Below, one piece after another: positions 28,348 through 35,516 of a stretch of 64,000 nt of DNA. The notes beneath the pieces are model-generated. The model was not told where the DNA came from. It did not search any database and saw only the letters and a program-made list of their open reading frames with translations. Position numbers and translations under genes: made by a program. Source of the DNA: Bacteroidetes bacterium B1(2017) (GTDB lineage Bacteria; Bacteroidota; Bacteroidia; UKL13-3); the NCBI GenBank assembly GCA_002256395.1, contig NKJG01000003.1:496001-560000 (forward strand), given 5' to 3'. Numbering within the stretch: the first letter of the stretch is position 1; the number at the start of each line of letters is the position of its first letter.

Positions 28348-28644
28348 TTACTGAACAGGCCAATCATTAGGGTTTCGTGATGTATGTATGATAGCGATAA
28401 TAGTTATTGTTTTGGCTTGCTCCTCTACCTTAAAATGTATTAGGTAAGGAAACGGTTTGGCGTAATAGCAGCGAATAGTGTCGTATTTAATTTGGTAAAA
28501 GGGGTTGGTTTTTAGAGTATCAAACGCGAGTTTAATTGTTTGATGAAATCTTTTTCCCAATCCTTCTTGCTGCTTATTATAATAACTAATTGCAACTTGA
28601 ATATCAGATAGTGCAGAGGGTAGAATAAGGAGTTTATAACTCAT
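28348..28644 (-). CDS. RelE/ParE family toxin
   Basis: 98 residues with the family pattern: MSYKLLILPSALSDIQVAISYY at the start (the beta strand and helix of ParE), GLGKRFHQTIKLAFDTLKTN in the second helix, and a beta sheet ending in IIAIIHTSRNPNDW. These toxins inhibit gyrase (ParE) or cleave ribosome-bound mRNA (RelE); HTSRNPNDW resembles the ParE end. It follows its antitoxin with a 10-base gap on the same strand. Confidence 0.85.
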   Translation of the reverse strand: MSYKLLILPSALSDIQVAISYYNKQQEGLGKRFHQTIKLAFDTLKTNPFYQIKYDTIRCYYAKPFPYLIHFKVEEQAKTITIIAIIHTSRNPNDWPVQ

Positions 28645-28654
28645 AGGCCTAGTG

Positions 28655-28870
28655 TTAATCTAGTTTAAATGATTCTTTAATTAAATCCCAATCCATAGGC
28701 TTTTCGTTAACAGAATCGCTGATACGTTCACGTACGATTTGTTTGTGCCAGTCGGGTACAGGTAATTCCTCTTCCGTCTCAATTGTTATAAAATCGAGCG
28801 AGTTTAAATACTCAATTAAAGATATTGCCTTATTGGAGGAAACATCTGGAATGTTTAATGTAAGCTTCAT
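28655..28870 (-). CDS. Antitoxin of the ParE-type pair
   Basis: 71 residues, acidic (ETEEELPVPDW, NEKPMDWDLIKESFKLD), upstream of the toxin gene in the usual order. The N-terminal beta stretch (MKLTLNIPDVSSNKAISLIE) could be a short DNA-binding or folding module. No ribbon-helix-helix can be proven by eye. Assignment rests on size, charge and position next to a recognisable ParE toxin. Confidence 0.75.
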   Translation of the reverse strand: MKLTLNIPDVSSNKAISLIEYLNSLDFITIETEEELPVPDWHKQIVRERISDSVNEKPMDWDLIKESFKLD

Positions 28871-29114
28871 GATTTTGGTGCTAATAGATCATTCTAATCG
28901 TATCCCAAAAATACGAATAATTTGTTTTTTTTTCTTTAGATTTTTATTGAGTTAAGGATTATAAAAACCTTTCGAACCCTTCGCTTGCTGTTACAGGTTG
29001 CCTAGGAAGTGAAACCTCTTTCTCTTTCTGTTTCTCTTTCTTTCCTTGAGTAGTTTTTTACCACATTTTGCTTGCTATAAAAAGTGTTGTGCTTGGTAGC
29101 GCAGGTGCAATGGT

Positions 29115-29306
29115 ACTTGGTATGCGGTGCTGTGCTGGCTAGACTTAGTGTTATGTGTTATTGGAAAAGTGTTGGGGTACTTGGTATGCGGTGCTGTGGT
29201 GGCTAGACTTAGTGTTGTGTGTTAGTGGAAAAGTGTTGGGCTACTTGGTATACGGTGCAGTGCTGGCTAGACTTAGTGTTATGTGTTAGTGGAAAAGTGT
29301 TGGGCT
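29115..29306. repeat. 64-bp tandem repeat, three copies
   Basis: Units start at 29115, 29179 and 29243, each ACTTGGTATGCGGTGCTGTG then GCTAGACTTAGTGTTATGTG and TTAGTGGAAAAGTGTTGGGC with a few substitutions. A fourth unit begins at 29307 and decays after about 14 bases. Confidence 0.9.
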
Positions 29307-29640
29307 ACTTGGTATGCAGTGTTAAGCATAAATGCCTTACTGATATATAGCTTGGTATGAAGTGTTACCCTTCGATACACGCTGGGCAGGTAGGATGGTA
29401 TGAAGTGTTGTGCTTGCCTGCAAAAGTGTTAGGCATAAATAACTAAATGCAGAAGTGCATGGTATGCGGTGTTGTGCCTTTTAGCATAGGTGATATGGAT
29501 ACGTGCCTAAGTGTTACCCTTTAATACACTCAGTGCAAGTAGGAAGGTAGGAAGTGCAATGCACGCGAGCAAAAGTGTGATACCTAAATGCCTAGTTGCA
29601 GTATGGCTTGGTATGAAGCGATAGGTGTATAACGTATAGT
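29307..29640. repeat. Degenerate GGTATG.AGTGTT repeats
   Basis: TTGGTATGCAGTGTTA, TTGGTATGAAGTGTTACC, ATGGTATGAAGTGTTGTG, ATGGTATGCGGTGTTGTG and TTGGTATGAAGCGATAGG recur with irregular spacing, often followed by AAGCATAAATGCC- or CCTAAATGCC-like words. They appear to be diverged relatives of the 64-bp unit. Confidence 0.6.
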
Positions 29641-30007
29641 GTGTAAACTGTTAACACAAAAGAGGTACACCAAGAATAAAAATGAAGTACTAAAACACCT
29701 TCTGCAAGACATAAATTTCTAATTGAATTAGCTCAAAACCTTTTTTTAGAATAAAAATTCAAAAGTGAGCTCCGTGCCAAACTTCATTTTATAGATATTT
29801 TTTCTGGCTTAAGCATCCATTTCTCACCTCTCAACTCCCATTTTCCTCTACAGCAACAAGCGTTTCCAGCGAGAGTAGATATTTATCTATACATCGATAT
29901 TTATCTAGGAAACAAAAAAAAATATCTATGTTTTGGGTGTTGAGCAAGCCCAATATTTGTGACATAAATTTTTAGAATATGTCGAACCAAATTAAAACAA
30001 AGTGCTT

Positions 30008-30778
30008 ATGAAAGCTACAAGTTCCAATCATCTTAAACAGATGACCAAGGCCGAGGGCCTTATCACAAAATTTGAATCATTCGGTTCAAATTTTAATCCA
30101 CCAAATGCAAACATTAGTTTGCAAGCGCTAAAAGACAATATAGCGCTAAACAAGCAGCTTTTGTTTGATACAAAAGCGAGCATTAATTTGTTGGTGAATT
30201 ACCAAAACTCTAAAAACAAAATTTTAGAGGAAGTAAACGCCAAAGTGCGGCAAATTGAATTAATTGTAAAAGCACTAGAAGTAGAAGAAAGTACGCTAGA
30301 GAGTGTAAAAACGATTAGCGCTAACTTTAAACCTAGGAAGCGAAAACCAGTTAATCAAATTGCCAGTGCTACAGAAGGAGAGCAAGGCACAGTAAGCCCT
30401 GCTTTACCAGACGCTGTACCAAATGAAAAACTAATTGGATCGCGTGCCACGCATAAATTTGCCGAGCGCCGTTTAGATTGGTTAGAACAATTGGTAGATT
30501 ACCTCACCCTTATTCCAAGCTATGTGCCAAACGAGCCCGATTTAACAATAGAAGGTCTTAAGACCTATATTGAAGAATCGAAACAAGAACTAGCATCGTG
30601 GCACAGAGAAAGTGAAAAGCTAGACGCTTTGCGCATTAAACGCGACGAGCAATTGTTAAACGAAAAAACAGGTTTAGTTACCCTTTTCCGCAAAGCCGTT
30701 TTCTACGCTAAATCTCTCTACCCTCGCCACACAAAAGAATACAAAGAGATTGAGAGGTTTTTGTTTAAAAGAAGGTAG
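30008..30778 (+). CDS. Hypothetical helical protein
   Basis: 256 residues from the ATG at 30008 (an upstream GTG at 30002 adds two residues). Mostly helical and charged, with heptad-like stretches (ISLQALKDNIALNKQLLFDT, VNAKVRQIELIVKALEVEES, LKTYIEESKQELASWHRESE) around a basic and then Ala/Glu-rich linker (KPRKRKPVNQ). No signal peptide or membrane helix. I do not recognise the family; the next gene in the same direction is a peptidoglycan peptidase 124 bases away. Confidence 0.7.
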   Translation: MKATSSNHLKQMTKAEGLITKFESFGSNFNPPNANISLQALKDNIALNKQLLFDTKASINLLVNYQNSKNKILEEVNAKVRQIELIVKALEVEESTLESVKTISANFKPRKRKPVNQIASATEGEQGTVSPALPDAVPNEKLIGSRATHKFAERRLDWLEQLVDYLTLIPSYVPNEPDLTIEGLKTYIEESKQELASWHRESEKLDALRIKRDEQLLNEKTGLVTLFRKAVFYAKSLYPRHTKEYKEIERFLFKRR

Positions 30779-30787
30779 GAGTCCGCT

Positions 30788-30875
30788 TTTGGCGGCTGGC
30801 AACTAGCCTCTGGCAGCTGGCTCCTGGCATTTTTAGCTTTGCTTTTTTTGCCAGCAGCCAGCAGCCATTCAGCAA
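30788..30875. repeat. CTGGC-type dispersed repeat with inverted copy
   Basis: GGCGGCTGGCAACTAGCCTC, TGGCAGCTGGCTCCTGGCA, then TTTGCCAGCAGCCAGCAGCC in the opposite sense, so the stretch can fold into a hairpin around TTTTTAGCTTTGCTTTTTTT. The forward word recurs at 57035 and 61446. Confidence 0.6.
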
Positions 30876-30902
30876 CATCTTAAATGAAGAAACAATTTTT
30901 AC

Positions 30903-31637
30903 ATGAAAACACCACTACACCCTATAAGCATACCATCGATATATAAGAATAGCGCCGGAGCTCCTTTGCCCTTGCCTTTGCGCATGGCCTTATGTACACC
31001 CGATACCCTTTTGGCTATAGAAGGCCTAGCCCAAGCAATAGCCAAACAGGGCGGTAAATTAGTGTTAAGCGATCTTTACCGTAGTTATGATATGCAAGCC
31101 AAATCGCACCAAGATTATATAAAAGGTAGAAAGAAAGCCTTTAGTCCGCCCCCAGGCGGCAGCCTACACGAGGCAGGCCGTGCCTTTGATTTAGACCTAA
31201 GTGCTCTTAAAATACCCCTCCCACAATTTTGGGCTTTGGCTGCTACCTATGGCATACAACCCATAATTAAAACACCCAATCCTAAAACATCCGAAGCCTG
31301 GCATTTTGATTGCTTTGGCTCACACGCCCTCGTATACACGTATTATAAAGCAGGAAAAGGAACCAACCTAAAACCCTATGCTGCCGCTGCTGCCAGTGCC
31401 ATCCTTGCCACAGGTGTACACGTAGATCTATTTGGTTCGAACCAAACCCAAGCCGCCCTACAAGCAAGCCTAATTAGGCTAGGAAAGAACATAGGCAATA
31501 TAGACGGAAAGCTGGGCCCATTATGTATGAAAGCCCTGCTAGAACTAAACATTGCCTTTGAACCTCTTTCCATGGTTAGGATGCTGCTTTCTGTAGAGGC
31601 ATTGCTAAAAGAGAAATTTCCTGCTGAGTACGAGTAA
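30903..31637 (+). CDS. M15-family zinc D,D-peptidase with C-terminal peptidoglycan-binding-like domain
   Basis: 244 residues. The M15 (VanY/DacB-like) zinc site is visible: H89 and D96 in SLHEAGRAFDLD, and E131/H134 in EAWHFD, with the substrate-binding LYRSYDMQ at about 58-65. The protein would cleave D-Ala-containing peptidoglycan peptides. Residues about 175-240 (SNQTQAALQASLIRLGKNIG, NIDGKLGPLCMKALLE) resemble a peptidoglycan-binding module. No signal peptide can be seen, which fits a lysin or a protein released by another route rather than a normal periplasmic enzyme. A terminator hairpin follows at 31686. Confidence 0.83.
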   Translation: MKTPLHPISIPSIYKNSAGAPLPLPLRMALCTPDTLLAIEGLAQAIAKQGGKLVLSDLYRSYDMQAKSHQDYIKGRKKAFSPPPGGSLHEAGRAFDLDLSALKIPLPQFWALAATYGIQPIIKTPNPKTSEAWHFDCFGSHALVYTYYKAGKGTNLKPYAAAAASAILATGVHVDLFGSNQTQAALQASLIRLGKNIGNIDGKLGPLCMKALLELNIAFEPLSMVRMLLSVEALLKEKFPAEYE

Positions 31638-31667
31638 GACCTGCGGCGGGTTTTTACAACAAAGGTC

Positions 31668-31688
31668 CCTGAGCTTGTCGAAGGGGAA
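31668..31688. repeat. CCCTGAGCTTGTCGAAGGGG repeat
   Basis: This is the reverse-complement form of the CCCTTCGACAGGCTCAGGG family found at 23987, 24079, 24125, 27771 and 51070. It is placed between the peptidase gene and its terminator. Confidence 0.75.
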
Positions 31689-31723
31689 TCTGCATGGAGA
31701 ATACTCTATGCAGATTTTTTTTT
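31686..31723 (+). terminator. Terminator hairpin after the M15 peptidase
   Basis: AATCTGCAT (31687-31695) pairs with ATGCAGATT (31708-31716), followed by a T run. It is a near copy of the hairpin at 26134, including the flanking TTGCACGCAGCTAAAAAATA. Confidence 0.7.
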
Positions 31724-31737
31724 GCACGCAGCTAAAA

Positions 31738-31924
31738 AATAGCCCGGGCGTTTAGGCCCGGGATAAGGGATTGTAGAGTAACAAAATAGGAGGCCTTTAG
31801 GCCTTTTCTGCTGCAAATGGTTTTGCTTAATAAACAAATTCTATTCAAAAGGAGAGAAGGCCTAAAGGCCTAATAATGGATTATCCTTTACCTGTTATCC
31901 CAAGCCTAAAGGCCTGGGCTATTG
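31738..31924. mobile_element. MITE/BIME-like nested-palindrome element, copy C
   Basis: Nearly identical to copy B at 27993-28179: AATAGCCCGGGCGTTTAGGC at the left, CCTAAAGGCCTGGGCTATTG at the right, and the same inner GGCCTTTAGGCC / GGCCTAAAGGCC pair. To its left it shares the hairpin and TTGCACGCAGCTAAAAAATA with the half copy at 26187, so copy C joins both flanks. Confidence 0.6.
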
Positions 31925-31998
31925 TTATAGATTGGTAAGGTTTTAGTTGAAAGGCATGCCTTTCTTTAGTAAGGCTGTTGCAAGTTACGTAGGATGTG

Positions 31999-32070
31999 AG
32001 ACCTCTTTCTCTTTCTGTTTCTCTTTCTCTTTCTGTTTCTCTTTCTCTTTCTGTTACTCTTTCTTTTCTA
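31999..32070. repeat. Expanded CTTTCTCTTTCTGTTT tract
   Basis: CTCTTTCTCTTTCTGTTTCT repeats three times before ACTCTTTCTTTTC. It is the longest pyrimidine tract of this family and lies directly upstream of the MORN gene start at 32084. Confidence 0.7.
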
Positions 32071-32083
32071 GTACTATTGCATA

Positions 32084-33175
32084 ATGAAACAAACTATTAA
32101 TTTTATAGGATTACTTCTTTTACTAAGCGTGTGCCAAATGGCTTATGCGCAAAAACAAGTGAAGATATATTACGATAGTAAATGGAAAGTTTGTAAAGAA
32201 TCAAAGGCTGCTTATTACCGCATTGCTAAGATGGATGAAAAAGGTAAAGCCATTGGTTTGGTTAAAGATTATTACATAACAGGTGAGCTACAATTTGAAG
32301 GACACTATTCGTATATAGACAAATACGATAATGAAAAAGATACCAAAGAAGGCTTATGCAAATGGTATTATAAAAACGGAAGATTATCGCAAGAAGCCTA
32401 CACCCAGGATGGCTTTTTTGATGGACTTAGAACCCATTGGAATGATAGTGGTGAAAAGGAATATGAAGCTCACTATAAAAAGGATTACCTCCACGGCAAT
32501 AGGAGCACCTTTTATGCCAATGGAAAGCTTAAAACAAGTGAAGAATTTAAAGAGGGATATAGAGTAGAAAATTGGACCACCGAATGGGATGAGGGCGGTA
32601 AGTGTATGAAAACACTAAATGAAGAGTTTGTAAAACAGGAGGTACATAGTTACTATGAGCCTGTAGATTTACCTCATATAAAAAGTAAGATAATAGAAGG
32701 TAAAGGAATGCTGATAAAATGCACCTTAGATACAGGCTTTACCCAATGGCTTACGTTTCCATTAGACGATACAAGTAATTTTACGCTTGAATCTACCATG
32801 AGCTATAAAAGTGGAAATGAAAAATCCATCTATGGACTTTTGTATGGGTATAAAGACATGGATAACAACCATTTTTTTATGCTCAATTCAACGGGCTATT
32901 ACTTTTATGGATCGATGCTAGATGGAAAGATCTCTGGCATGGAAGGCTGGATGTATTCGGAGGTGATACATAAAACGAGTGAGGGCAATAAATTAAAAAT
33001 AAAGAAGCGTAACAATCAGCTTCAATATTATATAAACGGCCAACTAATGGGCAGTCTCGAGTATCAAAATCTTGCAGGAAATTTCATTGGACTCTCCATC
33101 GTAAAAGGTCCCCTAGAAGTATATTTTGAAACACTAAAGGTGAGGCAGGATATTGGAGCCTTGAATAGGGAGTAG
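32084..33175 (+). CDS. Exported MORN-repeat protein with concanavalin-like C-terminal domain
   Basis: 363 residues. Signal peptide 1-22 (CQMAYA-Q). About five MORN_2-type repeats at residues 65-175 (GLCKWYYKNGRLSQEAY, DGLRTHWNDSGEKEYEA, GNRSTFYANGKLKTSEEF), the type annotated in 'YwqK' proteins. Residues about 205-355 alternate beta strands with aromatic residues (FTLESTMSYKSGNEKSIYGL, NHFFMLNSTGYYFYGSM, LQYYINGQLMGSLEYQNL), like a laminin G/concanavalin fold. Likely periplasmic or surface; ligand unknown. Confidence 0.78.
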   Translation: MKQTINFIGLLLLLSVCQMAYAQKQVKIYYDSKWKVCKESKAAYYRIAKMDEKGKAIGLVKDYYITGELQFEGHYSYIDKYDNEKDTKEGLCKWYYKNGRLSQEAYTQDGFFDGLRTHWNDSGEKEYEAHYKKDYLHGNRSTFYANGKLKTSEEFKEGYRVENWTTEWDEGGKCMKTLNEEFVKQEVHSYYEPVDLPHIKSKIIEGKGMLIKCTLDTGFTQWLTFPLDDTSNFTLESTMSYKSGNEKSIYGLLYGYKDMDNNHFFMLNSTGYYFYGSMLDGKISGMEGWMYSEVIHKTSEGNKLKIKKRNNQLQYYINGQLMGSLEYQNLAGNFIGLSIVKGPLEVYFETLKVRQDIGALNRE

Positions 33176-33179
33176 GGGA

Positions 33180-33361
33180 AGAAAGTCGCTGGTCGCTGGT
33201 GGGAAGAAAGTCGCGGGTCGCTGGTGGGAAGACAGTCGCTGGTAAAGATCCTGTAAAAGCATGGAGGATATTCGTGCAGATTTTTTTTTGCCAGAAAAAA
33301 AACACCATCGACCAGTAACCATCGACCAGTAACCAGCGACCAGCGACCAGCGACATTCTTT
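33180..33361. repeat. Inverted (CCAGCGA)n repeat block
   Basis: AGTCGCTGGTCGCTGGTGGG and two more GTCGC.GGT units are followed by AGCATGGAGGATATTCGTGC plus a T run, and then by AACCAGCGACCAGCGACCAG in the opposite sense. The two halves are complementary, so the block could form a long hairpin with the T run in its loop. Up to 33440 the sequence continues as C-rich CTCACGCTTCACGCC words with no gene. Confidence 0.65.
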
Positions 33362-33442
33362 CGACAGCCTCCCAACCTCTCATCCTCCAATTCCTCACGC
33401 TTCACGCCCTCCGCCTCACGCTTTCACGCCTTTCCTAATCTC

Positions 33443-33466
33443 CCGCAGGTCTTACCATGCCTAAGT
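33443..33466 (+). repeat. Left inverted repeat flanking the DUF2779 gene
   Basis: CCGCAGGTCTTACCATGCCT AAGT; its reverse complement matches 34994-35017 at 23 of 24 positions. More CCATGC words follow up to 33520. Confidence 0.7.
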
Positions 33467-33560
33467 CTTGCACCGCAAGCCGTCCATGCAACGCCATGCT
33501 ACTGCCATGCCTTTTTTCATTCTTTGATTAATCCTCAAATTGCAATACTTTGCTCTTGCA

Positions 33561-34943
33561 ATGAGACCCCTCTTATCCAAAACCACCTACCTCTATGGCA
33601 TGCAATGCCACAAGCGTTTTTACCTCAATCGCTATCATAAAAACTTAGCTAATCCAGAAGAGGAACAAGCGCAAGCAATTTTTCAAACAGGAACCGATGT
33701 GGGACTTCTAGCCCAGCACTTGTTTCCTGGAGGCATAAATGCCCAAGGCGAGGATAAATGGCATGGCGAGGCAAGTGTGAAACGTACTCAGGAGTATCTT
33801 AAAACACATTCTATTATTTACGAAGCAGCCTTTTTATTCAATGGCGTTATCTGCGCGGTTGATATCTTGGTTCGCAATGGCAATGCCTTTTATGCTTATG
33901 AGGTTAAATCTACCAATAGTGTAAAAGAGCAACACATAGAAGATGCGGCTTTACAATATTATGTGCTTAGCAATTGCGGTCTGAACCTACAAGATTTTTC
34001 AATTCTACATTTCAATAAAGAATATGTGCGAGTAGGAGAAATAGATATTGCCCAGTTATTTACGGCAAGTTCTGTAATGGCAGTGGTAGAGGCCAAGCAA
34101 GCGTTTATTCCCAAAAACATTGCCGACTTTAAGAAACTTATGTATCTAAAGAATATTCCTATTGTTGAAATGGGGCCGCAGTGTAATAAGCCGTATGCAT
34201 GTAATTTTAGTGATTACTGTAGTAGCTTAATTGCCTCTCAATATAATTCTGCAATAGAAGAAGTAGAAACGAGAATCGAGAATCGAGAGACGAGAATAAA
34301 TAGAAAGGAGTGGGAATCATTTACGGCGGGCTTTGAGTATCCTTTGTTTTTTTTCGATTTTGAGACCATCATGTATGCGGTGCCGGAGTTTAACTTCTCT
34401 CGGCCCTACCAGCAAATACCCTTTCAATACTCTTTGCATATTTTGCTACAACCACACGCCAAACTCTTGCACACATCTTACTTAGGAAATGGCGTGGCTG
34501 ATCCTAGGCCAGATTTATTGGAGCAAATGATTCGCGAGCTTGGAACTAGCGGAAGCATTATTACCTGGAATATGAGTTTTGAAAAAGGCATCCTTGCCAA
34601 ACTAGCTATCGACTTTCCAGAATACCAAGAAGAGCTACTAGCCATACATAACCGAATAGTTGATCTAATGACTCCTTTTAGACCTTCGCAAGCCATTGTA
34701 CAAAGCGCAGCGTTTAATGGCAGCTATTCTATTAAAAACATCCTTCCTGTGCTGGTGCCCGAGTTGAGTTATACCTCCCTTAACATACAAGAAGGAGGCA
34801 CGGCTAGTTTTAGGTATGGGCAGATGGGGGCAATGGGAGAGGAGGAAAGGGAGCAGACTCGAGCGGATTTGTTGGAGTATTGTTGTTTGGATACTTTGGC
34901 TATGGTGAGGATTTGGGAGGCAATTGAGAAAGGCATGGTGTAG
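33561..34943 (+). CDS. DUF2779-type protein: Cas4-like nuclease plus DEDD exonuclease-like domain
   Basis: 460 residues from the ATG at 33561 (MRPLLSKTTYLYGMQCHKRF; a TTG at 33540 is less likely). The N-terminal half has the Cas4/AddB-type layout: C16, then D101, E114-x-K116 (YEVKS) and Q132 of a PD-(D/E)XK core, then C208, C214 and C220 (PQCNKPYACNFSDYC), suggesting an iron-sulphur cluster. The C-terminal half, DUF2779, has D266-F-E268 (FFFDFET), ITWNMSFEKGIL and YCCLDTLAM, the pattern of an RNase H-fold 3'-5' exonuclease. A low-complexity joint (VETRIENRETRINRKE, about 235-250) separates them. DNA or RNA processing is likely; pathway unknown. Flanked by inverted repeats. Confidence 0.8.
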   Translation: MRPLLSKTTYLYGMQCHKRFYLNRYHKNLANPEEEQAQAIFQTGTDVGLLAQHLFPGGINAQGEDKWHGEASVKRTQEYLKTHSIIYEAAFLFNGVICAVDILVRNGNAFYAYEVKSTNSVKEQHIEDAALQYYVLSNCGLNLQDFSILHFNKEYVRVGEIDIAQLFTASSVMAVVEAKQAFIPKNIADFKKLMYLKNIPIVEMGPQCNKPYACNFSDYCSSLIASQYNSAIEEVETRIENRETRINRKEWESFTAGFEYPLFFFDFETIMYAVPEFNFSRPYQQIPFQYSLHILLQPHAKLLHTSYLGNGVADPRPDLLEQMIRELGTSGSIITWNMSFEKGILAKLAIDFPEYQEELLAIHNRIVDLMTPFRPSQAIVQSAAFNGSYSIKNILPVLVPELSYTSLNIQEGGTASFRYGQMGAMGEEEREQTRADLLEYCCLDTLAMVRIWEAIEKGMV

Positions 34944-34993
34944 CCTGCCTTCGGCCGCCAACGCATGGTGTTGCATGGTCGTAAGCTTCGCTT

Positions 34994-35017
34994 ACTTAGG
35001 CATGGTAGGACCTGCGG
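34994..35017 (-). repeat. Right inverted repeat flanking the DUF2779 gene
   Basis: ACTTAGGCATGGTAGGACCT GCGG, the inverse of 33443-33466 with one mismatch. Upstream of it GGCATGGTGTAG and GCATGGTGTTGCATGGTCG repeat the GCATGGT word. Confidence 0.7.
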
Positions 35018-35179
35018 TGTTGGAAGTAGAGAGGTTTGGAAGGGAGGCTTTGTTTATTGAATTGTTTCAAAAGACATTAACAAATATTCATGTTTATTTC
35101 TATTTCGTTTTGATACCTTGCAGGTAGATTTTGTTGAGTTTAAATTGATTGATAGAATTTACTAAATGAATCATGGAAG

Positions 35180-35416
35180 ATGGAGTCTACTATAATAACA
35201 ACTAGTGCATTTAAACCAGTTATTGAAGTGAAATTGGAAGATAGGAATAATGTAATTGATGTTTTTGAGGTAAGTACATTTAATAACCCACAAGCAATAG
35301 GAAAAGTATTTGATGAGTTTTTTGAAATTTCAAAGTATTACAATTGGAGCCATTACAAATTGGAAAAGGAAAACAAAAAATTGCGGGAAGAGCTGGAGGA
35401 GTTGAAGGGAGGGTGA
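35180..35416 (+). CDS. Small hypothetical protein with C-terminal coiled coil
   Basis: 78 residues. The N-terminal part (VIEVKLEDRNNVIDVFEVST) looks beta-rich, and the last third (KLEKENKKLREELEELKGG) is a short leucine coiled coil. It is 100 bases upstream of, and in the same direction as, the NERD-Hsp70 gene, and may be expressed with it. No family recognised. Confidence 0.6.
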   Translation: MESTIITTSAFKPVIEVKLEDRNNVIDVFEVSTFNNPQAIGKVFDEFFEISKYYNWSHYKLEKENKKLREELEELKGG

Positions 35417-35516
35417 TTTAAAATTGTATAGGATGTATGAGAAGTTGAGAGGATTGTATATGGCAAATTGTGGGAAATCGAATCTAAAAGTGAAATAAAT
35501 ATTAAAAACTTAAACG

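Larger units (their letters stand above)
28871..30007. other. 1.1-kb gene-free region with tandem and degenerate repeats
   Basis: No coding frame of substance on either strand. Contents: a CTTTCTCTTTCTGTTTCTCT tract and GAGTAGTTTTTTACCACA (29014-29066); the 64-base tandem repeat (29115-29306); a long degenerate stretch built of GGTATGNAGTGTT-like words to about 29640; then an AT-rich stretch leading into the next gene. Confidence 0.6.

Noticed and set aside
29115..29306. CRISPR or phage attachment site
   Set aside because: Units are directly contiguous with no unique spacers, and no integrase or tRNA gene lies nearby.
33064..33405. Overlapping minus-strand frames of 62-113 codons behind the MORN gene
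   Set aside because: Their translations are repeat words (SLVAGRWLLVDG, SDFLPTSDQRL) in three frames; no protein signature.
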